From: Vibrio genomosp. F10 str. ZF-129 | GTDB taxonomy: Bacteria; Pseudomonadota; Gammaproteobacteria; Enterobacterales; Vibrionaceae | Assembly (NCBI RefSeq): GCF_000287055.2 | Contig: NZ_AJYQ02000075.1 | Location: forward strand, 1-35,104 | Direction of reading: 5' to 3' | Length of the DNA stretch: 35,104 nt | In this document: in pieces, positions 26,192 to 34,448 of the stretch | Layout of the letters: each line of letters begins with the position of its first letter | How positions within the stretch are numbered: position 1 is the first letter of the stretch | Position numbers and translations under genes: made by a program | The notes under the pieces: generated by a model | The model's input: the letters and a program-made list of their open reading frames with translations, nothing else | Told to the model about the DNA's origin: nothing | Databases searched by the model: none

Positions 26192-26962
26192 CTACTCTGC
26201 GTAAAAAGGGACCAATACTTTTGCATTGTTAATCGCGTATGAGCGTGCAGATTGCTCGCTACTCTCTCGACCGATTTGATAAGGTTCAGGCACAACGACT
26301 AACACCACTTGCGCCCCCTCTATCACGGATTCTTCACGATCACCTTCTCGATTTACTTTATACGCATCAATATAAACCGTGAGCACAATCGAACGAGTAC
26401 TTGTGCCATCAACAGACAATAATTCGATTTCATGCACAGCGCCCCAGAGTGTACTGAGGGGTTTTTCTTCGGCACTAGGCAGAAACAAGTCATAGCTGCG
26501 GGGAGGATGAGAAATGTTATTGATGGTCGTCGCAATACGATTTTTCACATACTGCCCGTTTAGAAACGGCTTGCCTTCTTTATCTTGCCTGCTGGTTACA
26601 CTTTCATCGCAAGTGTTTGCTTGCGGTTTTTCTGAATAGTGACGATAAGTTGCGCAGGCAAACTCCCCTACAAGGTCTTGAATACCACGTACCAAAGAAG
26701 CGTTGACATAAGCGTTGAGTTCAAATTCGCTTAGCTGTTCGACCTCTTTAAAAAGGTCAAAACGATTACGCTTGAACTCTTCATTATAGCGAAGTGAAAT
26801 GAAGCGTTTTTTTTCGATGGCGAGCTTAACAACATTATCCGTTTCATTGAGTTGCGTCCCTTTAGAGTCAATGACCGCCCGTTCAATATTTGGATAATCA
26901 CAATAACCTAATGGTGACATCAATATAGATGTAAGAATAATAAGATGTCGCAACTTAATCAT
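26192..26962 (-). CDS. Exported protein of unknown function
   Basis: I do not recognise this family. The 256-residue product starts with a Sec signal (MIKLRHLIILTSILMSPLGYC, about 1-21); the cysteine is preceded by Tyr, so a lipobox is unlikely. The mature part is mixed alpha/beta with two further cysteines (C103 and C118 approximately, in EFACATYRHY and ANTCDES) that could form a disulfide in the periplasm, and a strand-rich C-terminal half. GAGAG precedes the ATG. It is transcribed toward the yfeZ-like gene, 132 nt away, and is divergent from the DUF2956 gene. Confidence 0.8.
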   Translation of the reverse strand: MIKLRHLIILTSILMSPLGYCDYPNIERAVIDSKGTQLNETDNVVKLAIEKKRFISLRYNEEFKRNRFDLFKEVEQLSEFELNAYVNASLVRGIQDLVGEFACATYRHYSEKPQANTCDESVTSRQDKEGKPFLNGQYVKNRIATTINNISHPPRSYDLFLPSAEEKPLSTLWGAVHEIELLSVDGTSTRSIVLTVYIDAYKVNREGDREESVIEGAQVVLVVVPEPYQIGRESSEQSARSYAINNAKVLVPFYAE

Positions 26963-27235
26963 AAATCTCTCGCTAGAATCTGGTAAGAAGTGCCATACAA
27001 TGCCATCAGAGCAGGTTTAACCTCGCCATTGATTTAATATCGTAGCTTAGAAATTAAGAGGTTACGCGAATCTATGCCATATTTTAAAAAACATACTTAA
27101 AAAAGAAGCATACGGAAAAATACCGATTAGATTGTCCATTCCTTATAGTCCAGAGCCCCCTTCCTATTTGATATATTCATCATCGAAGAGTTCGTGATAC
27201 TCTATTCACCACCTTGAACAACCGCATGATGCCCG
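26963..27235. other. Divergent intergenic region (273 nt)
   Basis: Promoter region for the minus-strand exported protein and the plus-strand DUF2956 gene. A TGATACTCT extended -10-like sequence lies at about 27195-27203 on the plus strand. No repeat, hairpin or regulator site is clear. Confidence 0.4.
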
Positions 27236-27580
27236 ATGAAAAAGAAAGCAACGCCTTCAGAAGAGACTCAACAGCAAGCCATGAGTATTGCCAAAGCGAC
27301 TCAGAAACAGCACCAAACCAAAGAACAGACAAAATTAATTGCTCAAGGCATAGAGAAAGGCATCGCCCAATATAAAAAACAGCAAAAAGAACGAAATCGC
27401 CAAGCAGATAAAGCAAGAAAAAAAACACAGAAAGAAAAAAATGAGCAACTAAAGACTGAAACTAAAGCGGATGCTCGCCAACAAGATACTTCCGAGCAAA
27501 AATCGACAACATCCATACTTCCATGGATGCTTTTAGTCGTCAGTTGGGCAGGTTTTATCACTTATCTAACGCAGCAGTAG
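27236..27580 (+). CDS. DUF2956 small membrane protein
   Basis: A 114-residue protein with a highly charged, Lys/Gln-rich helical N-terminal part (about 1-90; motif TKEQTKLIAQGIEKGIAQYKKQQKE) and one C-terminal hydrophobic helix (about 93-111, SILPWMLLVVSWAGFITYL), so probably tail-anchored in the inner membrane. It fits the DUF2956 family of Vibrio and relatives. No function is known. It is followed 10 nt later by the lipoprotein gene, which suggests co-transcription. The ATG lacks a strong Shine-Dalgarno sequence. Confidence 0.8.
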   Translation: MKKKATPSEETQQQAMSIAKATQKQHQTKEQTKLIAQGIEKGIAQYKKQQKERNRQADKARKKTQKEKNEQLKTETKADARQQDTSEQKSTTSILPWMLLVVSWAGFITYLTQQ

Positions 27581-27590
27581 GACTGATGTC

Positions 27591-27983
27591 ATGGGGAACA
27601 CCATTCAACTTATCTCCGATAGTATCGTAAAGCGAGCCGTGATTTTAAAACGTACTGCGGGCCTATTCGTTGCAGCACTCTTGCTTGCGGGCTGCTCGTC
27701 ACCCGCGATTACTGCCAATGAAGGCAGCCAGCATATCGACATTAGAATGGACTTTGGTTTTGATGCTAAGGAGTGTGAAGCTTTAGGGGAAGTGACCGGA
27801 AGTGAAGGCCATTGGTATAGCTATTTATTTTATCCGAATGATGTGCTCATCCAAGGTGCGATTAACGATGTAAAAAATCAAAGCCTCGAATTGAATGCCG
27901 ACACCATTTTTCTCGTCAGCCCACAAGACTTCGCAACGTCATTTACAGTTTTCGGCATTGCATATCGCTGTATAAAGCCCTAA
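27591..27983 (+). CDS. DUF4156-type lipoprotein
   Basis: A predicted lipoprotein of 130 residues: basic N-terminus, hydrophobic segment and lipobox LLAGC with C35 as the acylation site, followed by Ser-Ser, which predicts outer-membrane sorting. The mature domain contains the conserved ECEALGEVTGSEGHWY, LIQGAINDVKNQ and LNADTIFLV segments that resemble the DUF4156 (YjeI) family. The start at 27591 has AGGA 8 nt upstream; a GTG at 27639 would give a more compact signal peptide and cannot be excluded. Function unknown. Confidence 0.8.
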   Translation: MGNTIQLISDSIVKRAVILKRTAGLFVAALLLAGCSSPAITANEGSQHIDIRMDFGFDAKECEALGEVTGSEGHWYSYLFYPNDVLIQGAINDVKNQSLELNADTIFLVSPQDFATSFTVFGIAYRCIKP

Positions 27984-28050
27984 AACACTTTGGGTGCACT
28001 CACCAAATAATACGCATCAATAAACTATCGGCATCAATAAGAACGAGGCA

Positions 28051-28074
28051 TAAAAAAGCCAGCAGTGCTGGCTT
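28051..28074 (-). terminator. Terminator of the winged-helix gene
   Basis: Perfect stem AAGCCAGC/GCTGGCTT with a 3-nt loop overlapping the stop codon of the gene at 28073-28390; on the minus strand it continues into a T-run. The plus strand lacks a T-run after the stem, so it probably serves only the minus-strand gene. Confidence 0.8.
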
Positions 28075-28390
28075 ATGCTTGAAAACCAAGGCTAATAGCG
28101 ATGTCTTGCTGTCGTTCTAACACCCACTGGCTATCAAATGGCCCCCAATCTGACAGCTGATAATAACCATCATTATGGCGACGACCATCTTGCACAAACA
28201 TTAGCTCAATACCAATACCGGGCAATGCTTTTAATACATCTTGAATAGTACGGCGTGGCCAACCGGTTTTTTCGATAAGTTTTGGGACATTTGGCCTTTC
28301 TATACTTTCAACTAATAGAGCCAAATACAAACGCCTTGCAAAAACAGGACTCAATTCCATTGATAACATCTCCTTGTAGTTCTTCTCCAT
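28073..28390 (-). CDS. Small winged helix-turn-helix protein
   Basis: A 105-residue protein with a helix-turn-helix-like stretch at about 38-60 (VPKLIEKTGWPRRTIQDVLKAL) followed by a beta-wing-like region (GIELMFVQDGRRHNDGYYQLSDWG). It is probably a DNA-binding regulator; no ligand or effector domain is visible. Two starts are possible: 28390, with AAGGG 6 nt upstream, and 28360 (MELSPVF), with AAGGAG 9 nt upstream. It is divergent from yffB, so it may act on the shared 171-nt region, but that is only inference. Confidence 0.75.
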   Translation of the reverse strand: MEKNYKEMLSMELSPVFARRLYLALLVESIERPNVPKLIEKTGWPRRTIQDVLKALPGIGIELMFVQDGRRHNDGYYQLSDWGPFDSQWVLERQQDIAISLGFQA

Positions 28391-28561
28391 TATCAGCCCT
28401 TTTCAGTCTACAATTTGTTGCGTTTGATCAAAGTACTTTAATCAAAACGGCGTGATTGCGAATTTTTTCACCCTTCAAAATATTAATTTTGTGCTTTTGT
28501 GTCCTAGCTCACTTCCTGTTAGGATTTCTACACCGAGTTATTTTCTTATGATGAAACCAAT

Positions 28562-28909
28562 ATGACCGTCACCATGTATGGCATCCCAAATTGCGATACC
28601 ATAAAAAAAGCCAAAAAATGGCTCGAAGCCAATGGCATTGAATACACTTTCCATGATTACCGGAAACAAGGCATCGATACCGAGCTTGTTACTCATTTTT
28701 GCGATGGATTAGGCTGGGAACTGGTGTTGAATAGACGCGGTACAACCTATCGTCAACTCTCGCCAGAGCAAAAAGAAGCCGTTAACGCCGACACGGTCAT
28801 CGCATTACTGGTTGAACACCCAGCGATGATCAAGCGACCAATACTGAATGCCAATGGCTGTTTGCACATTGGCTTTAAAGCTGACCAATACCAATCTATT
28901 TTTAATTAA
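28562..28909 (+). CDS. yffB: ArsC-family reductase-like protein YffB
   Basis: A thioredoxin-fold protein of the ArsC/Spx family. The 115-residue product has the N-terminal MYGIPNCDTIKKAKKWL motif with the single redox cysteine C11 and the later IKRPIL segment near residues 89-94, both typical of YffB. Genuine arsenate reductase activity is not expected; E. coli YffB is reported as glutathione-dependent. It is 21 nt upstream of dapE, the same yffB-dapE order as in E. coli. Confidence 0.9.
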   Translation: MTVTMYGIPNCDTIKKAKKWLEANGIEYTFHDYRKQGIDTELVTHFCDGLGWELVLNRRGTTYRQLSPEQKEAVNADTVIALLVEHPAMIKRPILNANGCLHIGFKADQYQSIFN

Positions 28910-28930
28910 ATCATTTATAGGACACCAAGG

Positions 28931-30064
28931 ATGACAGATAGCCCAACTCTGGCTCTTGCAAAAGACCTTATTAGTCGCGAATCCGTGACACCAGAAGATG
29001 CAGGATGCCAAGAGGTTATGATCCAACGCCTAAAAGCATTAGGTTTTGAAATTGAAGTCATGGTTTATGACGACACCACCAACTTTTGGGCTCGCCGAGG
29101 AACAGAGTCTCCTCTATTTGCTTTTGCTGGCCATACCGATGTGGTTCCAGCTGGCACCCTAGAACATTGGCATACTCCCCCTTTCGAACCGACTGTGATT
29201 GATGGCTATTTACACGGACGTGGCGCGGCCGACATGAAGGGTTCTTTAGCCTGTATGGTCGTGGCCGTAGAGCAGTTCGTTGCTAATCATCCCAATCATA
29301 AGGGATCTATTGCATTTCTAATCACTTCTGATGAAGAAGGGCCATTTATCAACGGTACAACTCGCGTTGTTGACACCCTAATGGCACGCGATGAGTTGAT
29401 TGATATGTGCATCGTTGGCGAACCTTCCAGTACCCACACCATAGGCGATGTTGTCAAAAATGGTCGTCGCGGATCGATCACTGGTGATCTAAAAGTGAAA
29501 GGCACTCAAGGTCACGTTGCTTACCCGCACTTAGCAAACAACCCTGTCCACCAGTCGTTACCTGCACTGGCTGAATTGGCTGCCACAAAATGGGATGACG
29601 GCAATGAGTTCTTCCCGCCAACAAGCTTTCAAATCCCAAACCTTCATTCAGGCACCGGCGCTTCAAACGTTATCCCAGGAGAATTTAATGTTCAGTTTAA
29701 TTTCCGCTTTAGCACTGAGCTTACCGATGTCGATATTAAACAGCGTGTTCATTCGGTATTGGACGCACATGGGCTAGACTACGATCTTGAATGGACCCTT
29801 AGCGGGCACCCATTCTTAACCGGTAAAGGCGAACTTCTTGAAGCTGTAGTAAAAGGTGTTGAAGCCGTAAACCATAAAAAACCCGAACTTCTGACGACGG
29901 GAGGCACCTCTGATGGTCGTTTTATCGCGCGCATGGGCACACAAGTTGTCGAACTAGGGCCTGTAAACGCAACCATCCATAAAGTGAACGAATGTGTATC
30001 TATTTCTGATTTAGAAAAACTCACTGACATGTTTGAGAAAACTCTCGACAACTTATTAGGCTAA
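28931..30064 (+). CDS. dapE: Succinyl-diaminopimelate desuccinylase DapE
   Basis: DapE hydrolyses N-succinyl-L,L-diaminopimelate to succinate and L,L-diaminopimelate in the lysine/peptidoglycan precursor pathway. The 377-residue product shows the full M20 dinuclear zinc site: H68 and D70 in AGHTDVVP, D101 in [10 protein letters not shown]135-E136 in SDEEGP, E164 in VGEPS and H350 in NATIHKVNE. Length is normal. It is followed 2 nt later by the M15 peptidase gene. Confidence 0.98.
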   Translation: MTDSPTLALAKDLISRESVTPEDAGCQEVMIQRLKALGFEIEVMVYDDTTNFWARRGTESPLFAFAGHTDVVPAGTLEHWHTPPFEPTVIDGYLHGRGAADMKGSLACMVVAVEQFVANHPNHKGSIAFLITSDEEGPFINGTTRVVDTLMARDELIDMCIVGEPSSTHTIGDVVKNGRRGSITGDLKVKGTQGHVAYPHLANNPVHQSLPALAELAATKWDDGNEFFPPTSFQIPNLHSGTGASNVIPGEFNVQFNFRFSTELTDVDIKQRVHSVLDAHGLDYDLEWTLSGHPFLTGKGELLEAVVKGVEAVNHKKPELLTTGGTSDGRFIARMGTQVVELGPVNATIHKVNECVSISDLEKLTDMFEKTLDNLLG

Positions 30065-30066
30065 CG

Positions 30067-30750
30067 ATGACTCCCGAACAATTGACAGGACAAACGGATA
30101 CTCACCTTACCGAGGTCCTCATTGGTAACAAACCGTTTCAAGTACACCGTGATATTGTTCGGGATCTTCTTGACCTCAAATCTGCCGCCCTAAAAGCCGG
30201 TTTTGATTTGTGCATCGCCAGTGGTTTTCGAAACTTTGAACGTCAAGCGGCTATATGGAACAGTAAAATGGCCGGAGAAAAGCCGATTCTCGACGCAAAC
30301 AGCCAAGCCATTGACCCTTCAGTATTAAACGAAGAACTGAAGATTCGCGCTATTTTACGATGGTCAGCCCTTCCTGGTGCGAGTCGCCATCATTGGGGAA
30401 CGGATTTTGATGTGTATGATGCCTTGTCACTGCCTCAAGGTACACAACTCAAACTTGAGCCTTGGGAATACTTAACAGGTCATCAGGCTCGGTTTTATCA
30501 ATGGTTATCTTCTAATCTGAACTTATTTGGTTTCTACTTCCCATATCACCAAGACCAGGGAGGCGTAGCACCTGAGCCTTGGCATATCAGCCATGTCGAG
30601 CAAAGCCAGAATTGTCTGTCTGCGCTTTCTGTTAATATTCTAAGAGAGCAACTGGAAGGCCAATCAATCAACGGGGCGAATTGCCTATCTAACTTACTCA
30701 ATGATCTCTACACTCAATACATAACCAATGTAACTCCTGTGGAGGCATAA
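30067..30750 (+). CDS. M15-family D-Ala-D-Ala carboxypeptidase-like protein
   Basis: A zinc peptidase of the VanY/M15B type. The 227-residue product has ASGFRNFERQAAIWN (51-65), the SxHxxGxxxD zinc motif SRHHWGTDFD with H108 and D115, and EPWHISH with catalytic E170 and zinc ligand H173. No signal peptide or membrane segment is evident at the N-terminus, so it would be cytoplasmic unless exported another way; that points to recycling or soluble precursors rather than mature wall. It starts 2 nt after dapE and its stop overlaps the next ATG. Confidence 0.88.
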   Translation: MTPEQLTGQTDTHLTEVLIGNKPFQVHRDIVRDLLDLKSAALKAGFDLCIASGFRNFERQAAIWNSKMAGEKPILDANSQAIDPSVLNEELKIRAILRWSALPGASRHHWGTDFDVYDALSLPQGTQLKLEPWEYLTGHQARFYQWLSSNLNLFGFYFPYHQDQGGVAPEPWHISHVEQSQNCLSALSVNILREQLEGQSINGANCLSNLLNDLYTQYITNVTPVEA

Positions 30751-30977
30751 TGGATCTTCTGACAAACCCTTGGGTTATCTCCTTGTTGGCGATGGGCTTT
30801 ATGGTCAGCAATATCATGGCATTGAAATACGTCTCTAAACTGAAACTTGGCCAGTATAAAAAAAACAAGTCTACTGAAGAAAAATCCGAGCACGAGCACT
30901 CAGATAAAGAAGAAAATAGTACAGGCTTAAATACTGATACTGATACTGATACTGATACTGATACTGATAAAAAATAA
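30750..30977 (+). CDS. DUF2897 small membrane protein
   Basis: A 75-residue protein: one N-terminal transmembrane helix (about 8-26, WVISLLAMGFMVSNIMALKY) followed by a charged tail. The N-terminal half resembles DUF2897. The tail ends in six Thr-Asp dipeptides encoded by six exact ACTGAT units. The ATG overlaps the M15 stop (TAATG) with GGAGG 4 nt upstream, so translation is coupled. Function unknown. Confidence 0.82.
   Translation: MDLLTNPWVISLLAMGFMVSNIMALKYVSKLKLGQYKKNKSTEEKSEHEHSDKEENSTGLNTDTDTDTDTDTDKK
30933..30968 (+). repeat. ACTGAT hexanucleotide repeat, six copies
   Basis: Six perfect tandem copies of ACTGAT near the 3' end of the DUF2897 gene. The unit is two codons (Thr-Asp), so slippage changes tail length without shifting the frame. 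Confidence 0.95.
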
Positions 30978-30981
30978 ACAA

Positions 30982-31009
30982 AAAAAGGAGCGTGTGAGCG
31001 CTCCTTTTT
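30982..31009. terminator. Bidirectional terminator between DUF2897 gene and bamC
   Basis: Stem AAAAAGGAGCG/CGCTCCTTTTT with a 6-nt loop, flanked by A- and T-runs on both strands, shared by the convergent dapE operon and dapA-bamC. Confidence 0.92.
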
Positions 31010-31042
31010 CATTGAGATTCAATCTAACCTCATACCCAGTAA

Positions 31043-32062
31043 CTACTTCTCGACCATCGCAGCAAGCACTGGCGCCATATCACTGAGCAGTTGCTCTTCA
31101 ACAGGTTTGCCTGCCGAATCAGTGATGTTAATTGAGGTACGGTTGCCAAGATCACCAAACAAGAAGGTATAGGTACCACCTTTCAAATCGACAGGTTTAA
31201 CACCAATCTCTTCCCAGAAACTGTCATCTGGAGAGGCATATTTCGCTTTCACCGTGCCCTGAGACTGGTTTCTCGCTTCAAGGGTGAAGCCCATTGAAGG
31301 CAGCAACTCTGGCAGACGCTGCCACAATACATTATAAGGTGTACGCGCAATAATAACCGGTAAACCACTACGGTCGGTGCCCATACTGATAGGGATTTGT
31401 TTCACTAACTGTTGTGCTTTTCGTGTTGCTTCTTCGCGCAAATCGAGATCATAACGAGCCATCACTAAGTTCGTCATCAAAATGTTATAGCGTTCTTTAT
31501 TCGTCGCAGAAACAGGGGTTTCTTGGTTAGCTTCACGCCAATCAATCAGTGAAATCTTAAACCCAAAACGGTTATTGGCTTCAAGCTGTTCAATATTGTA
31601 ACGACTGCCAAGTTCCACATCTTCATCGGCAGAGATCCACGAGAACCAACCGGTTTCAACAAGATTATCGGACTGCTTAACAATATCGACATTTCTTTCT
31701 TGAAGCATGGCCAAAGCGGTTTCCCAAACCTTAACGGCTTCGTCTTTTCGCAATAACCAGAGCGTCACTTCACCGTTGATATTGGTTTCAGTGCGAGCGC
31801 CAGGTACCAACTCTAAAATCTGCTGTGGAGGGCGAATATCAACGTCACGCCCAAGTTCACCATTAAACTCCCCTGCAGGAATGACAAAATCATCGTAAAG
31901 GTAGGGCTTTGCGTCCGCTGGGGCCTGCCATTCTTTGAACTCAGGGGTATTTAAGTATTCAAAATCATCTTTTGCTTGGCGTCGATGGGAGGGATCGCTT
32001 GAGCATGCACTTAAAACAAGAACAGCTAGTGACGTCATGACTAGCTGATGAGAAAACTTCAT
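31043..32062 (-). CDS. bamC: Outer membrane assembly lipoprotein BamC
   Basis: BamC (NlpB) is an accessory lipoprotein of the BAM complex that inserts beta-barrel proteins in the outer membrane. I chose the ATG at 32062 (MKFSHQLVMTS) with AGGAG 5 nt upstream, giving 339 residues; the longer frame to 32101 has no support. The signal ends in lipobox LSAC with C20. The N-terminal unstructured region (YLNTPEFKEWQAPA) and two helix-grip domains (about 95-205 and 220-335) match the family. It lies 52 nt downstream of dapA, as in E. coli. Confidence 0.95.
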   Translation of the reverse strand: MKFSHQLVMTSLAVLVLSACSSDPSHRRQAKDDFEYLNTPEFKEWQAPADAKPYLYDDFVIPAGEFNGELGRDVDIRPPQQILELVPGARTETNINGEVTLWLLRKDEAVKVWETALAMLQERNVDIVKQSDNLVETGWFSWISADEDVELGSRYNIEQLEANNRFGFKISLIDWREANQETPVSATNKERYNILMTNLVMARYDLDLREEATRKAQQLVKQIPISMGTDRSGLPVIIARTPYNVLWQRLPELLPSMGFTLEARNQSQGTVKAKYASPDDSFWEEIGVKPVDLKGGTYTFLFGDLGNRTSINITDSAGKPVEEQLLSDMAPVLAAMVEK

Positions 32063-32114
32063 TGGAACTCCTAAAAAAGCCAAGAAAAAGATCTTGGCCA
32101 TTCTTTGTAATTAA

Positions 32115-32993
32115 TTAGTAAATACCTGAATCAGTCAACGCTTTGCTAACAACAGGTTGTGCCGATTCTGAAAGAACGGTCAGTGGTAATCTTAAACAGC
32201 CATGCTCAATCAAACCGAGCTTATGAGCCGCCCATTTCACTGGAATAGGGCTTGATTCAACAAACAGATCTCGATGCAAAGGCATTAAACGCTCGTTGAT
32301 CGCTCTCGCCTCTTCCATTTCACCTTGAGCAGCAAGCTTAAACATTTTCGCCATGTCTGCCGCAGCAATATTGTTCGTGACTGAAACAACCCCGTTACCA
32401 CCTGCGGCAACAAAATCAAGACCAGAACTGTCATCACCACTAAGTAAGATAAAATCTTCGCCACAAAGTTCACGGTGAATTGCAACTCTTTCTAATTCTC
32501 CCGTAGCGTCTTTCAATGCAACGATATTTTCAATTTTTGATAGTCGAGCAACGGTTTCTGGCAACAAATCGACCGCAGTACGGCCAGGAACGTTATAAAG
32601 GATTTGAGGAACATCACTCACTTCAGCTATCGCTTTGTAATGCTGATATAAGCCTTCTTGAGTTGGCTTGTTGTAATAAGGGGTTACGCTAAGGCACCCA
32701 GCAATACCTGAATTATTCAGCAAACGGCTGAAAGTAACAGACTCGTGAGTCGCATTAGCACCAGTACCAGCAATAACAGGGATACGGCCAGCAGCAAATT
32801 CAACCGTTTTGTGGACGACTTTAACATGCTCTTCAACGGTTAACGTTGCTGACTCACCGGTTGTACCGACAGCGACAATACCATCTGTGCCTGCATCCAC
32901 ATGGAAATCCACCAATTTTTTCAGGCTTATGTAATCGACCTCACCATTAGAATTAAACGGTGTAATTAATGCAACAATACTTCCTGAAAACAT
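32115..32993 (-). CDS. dapA: 4-hydroxy-tetrahydrodipicolinate synthase DapA
   Basis: DapA condenses pyruvate with aspartate semialdehyde, the first committed step to diaminopimelate and lysine. With the ATG at 32993 ([17 protein letters not shown] 6 nt upstream) the product has 292 residues, the same as E. coli. The active site is intact: K161 for the Schiff base in VALKDATG, the triad T44, Y107, Y133, and R138 in YNVPGRT. An upstream ATG at 33005 includes the GGAG itself and was rejected. Confidence 0.98.
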   Translation of the reverse strand: MFSGSIVALITPFNSNGEVDYISLKKLVDFHVDAGTDGIVAVGTTGESATLTVEEHVKVVHKTVEFAAGRIPVIAGTGANATHESVTFSRLLNNSGIAGCLSVTPYYNKPTQEGLYQHYKAIAEVSDVPQILYNVPGRTAVDLLPETVARLSKIENIVALKDATGELERVAIHRELCGEDFILLSGDDSSGLDFVAAGGNGVVSVTNNIAAADMAKMFKLAAQGEMEEARAINERLMPLHRDLFVESSPIPVKWAAHKLGLIEHGCLRLPLTVLSESAQPVVSKALTDSGIY

Positions 32994-33293
32994 GTTTTTC
33001 TCCATTATTTGATACTTTCTGCATGGTACTGTATGGCTCTTGCGTATGACAAGGCGTTAAAGGGATATATAGCACCTGTTATGTTGAATATTTATCACAT
33101 GTTTGACCTTTGGCATAGTTATTCACCTACATAATTGGGAAATAATGATCATAGAACAGTAAACAAGCAAAACCGAGACTCGAAATGCCTCGTTTTTTCA
33201 CACAATTCAGCAACAAAACCCAGTGCTTCAAGGAAGCATATTGATGCTTCTGTGCTAACATACCTATTAATAGCCCTCATTTAACGTGACATT
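32994..33293. other. Divergent dapA-gcvR intergenic region (300 nt)
   Basis: Upstream region for dapA (minus) and gcvR (plus). For gcvR, TTGATG, 18 nt, TATTAA at about 33241-33270 is a possible sigma-70 promoter. A weak hairpin, CGAG/CTCG with a T6 tail on the plus strand, sits at about 33174-33197. No riboswitch-like conserved structure was recognised. Confidence 0.4.
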
Positions 33294-33836
33294 ATGACTC
33301 AACATCTAGTAATTACCGCCGTCGGCACAGACCGCCCAGGTGTGTCGAATCAAATCGTTCACCTAGTGACTCAATCAGGGTGCAATATCATCGACAGTCG
33401 AATAGCTCTTTTCGGTAACGAGTTCACTCTTTTGATGCTGGTTTCTGGAAACAACAACAGCATAACGAGAGTCGAGACGACGCTTCCTCTTTTAGGTCAA
33501 GAGCACGACCTTATTACCATGATGAAACGCACTTCTACCCATGAAGTTGTCGATCACGCTTACACACTAGAAGTCTTCATCGAATCCGATGACAGAATGG
33601 GCTTGACTGAAGAGTTCACTCAATTCTTCGCAGATAGACAGATCGGTTTAGCATCACTCAGTGCTCAGACTATCAATAAAACACAGGTCGGGCTTAATAA
33701 CGACCAATTTCATATCGCCCTAACGGCCACCGTGGGTTCACAGTGTAACCTCATGCAGTTACAAGAAGAGTTCACTCTTTTCTGTCAATCACTGGCTGTG
33801 CACGGGTCTCTTAATTTCATAAAAAATAGTCAATAG
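33294..33836 (+). CDS. gcvR: Glycine cleavage system regulator GcvR
   Basis: GcvR binds the activator GcvA and represses the glycine cleavage operon when glycine is low. The 180-residue product consists of two ACT domains (about 5-80, starting LVITAVGTDRPGVSNQIV, and about 90-170, LEVFIESDDRMGLTEEF) and has no DNA-binding domain, as expected for this family. It lies divergent from dapA and 12 nt upstream of bcp, the gcvR-bcp arrangement of E. coli. Confidence 0.92.
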   Translation: MTQHLVITAVGTDRPGVSNQIVHLVTQSGCNIIDSRIALFGNEFTLLMLVSGNNNSITRVETTLPLLGQEHDLITMMKRTSTHEVVDHAYTLEVFIESDDRMGLTEEFTQFFADRQIGLASLSAQTINKTQVGLNNDQFHIALTATVGSQCNLMQLQEEFTLFCQSLAVHGSLNFIKNSQ

Positions 33837-33848
33837 AAAGGATTATCG

Positions 33849-34319
33849 ATGAATACTTTGACTGCTGGCACGCCAGCCCCAAACTTCTCTCTTTTAGATC
33901 AAGATGGCAAAACCGTATCACTTGGTGATTTTGAAGGTAAAAAAGTTCTTTTCTATTTTTACCCGAAAGCCATGACACCTGGCTGTACAACACAAGCACA
34001 AGGGCTTCGCGACATTAAAACGGAATTAGACGATCATAACGTAGTCGTTCTAGGCGTGAGCATTGACCCTGTAAAGCGTCTGGGAAAATTTATCGAGCGA
34101 GACAACCTTAATTTCACTCTTTTATCTGATGAAGACCATGCTGCCGCTGATCAATTTGGGGTTTGGGGAGAAAAGAAATTTATGGGCAAGATCTATGATG
34201 GTTTGCACCGCATTAGCTTTTTGATCAATGAACAAGGTGTCATCGAGCATGTGTTTAATAAATTTAAAACCAAGACTCACCACGAAGTGGTTTTAGATTA
34301 TCTAAACGAAAACAAGTAA
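33849..34319 (+). CDS. bcp: Thiol peroxidase Bcp (PrxQ family), one cysteine
   Basis: Bcp is a peroxiredoxin that reduces H2O2 and organic hydroperoxides. The 156-residue product has the thioredoxin-like fold and the peroxidatic cysteine C46 in the conserved PKAMTPGCTTQAQGLRD segment. The resolving cysteine expected five residues later (E. coli C45/C50) is Gln51, and no other cysteine exists in the protein, so this is a 1-Cys form that needs an external thiol. AAAGGA precedes the ATG. It ends at a strong terminator. Confidence 0.95.
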   Translation: MNTLTAGTPAPNFSLLDQDGKTVSLGDFEGKKVLFYFYPKAMTPGCTTQAQGLRDIKTELDDHNVVVLGVSIDPVKRLGKFIERDNLNFTLLSDEDHAAADQFGVWGEKKFMGKIYDGLHRISFLINEQGVIEHVFNKFKTKTHHEVVLDYLNENK

Positions 34320-34394
34320 CCGACCGTTTCAGTGAATCGTTCTCAAACAATCGTTCTTAGATGACGGAACCTAGATAACCGTTTATGGAAATAT

Positions 34395-34427
34395 AAATGC
34401 CAGCTCGTCGATATCGAGCTGGCATTT
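34395..34427. terminator. Bidirectional terminator between bcp and the chemoreceptor gene
   Basis: A perfect 13-bp stem AAATGCCAGCTCG/CGAGCTGGCATTT with a 7-nt loop lies between two convergent genes, with T-rich continuation on the plus strand (TTTTAGTTTA). Confidence 0.9.
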
Positions 34428-34448
34428 TAGTTTATAGAACCGCTTGTG

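Noticed and set aside
33174..33197. Hairpin with T6 tail upstream of gcvR as a terminator or attenuator
   Set aside because: Only four GC-containing pairs and a mismatch next to them; no gene ends nearby on the plus strand.
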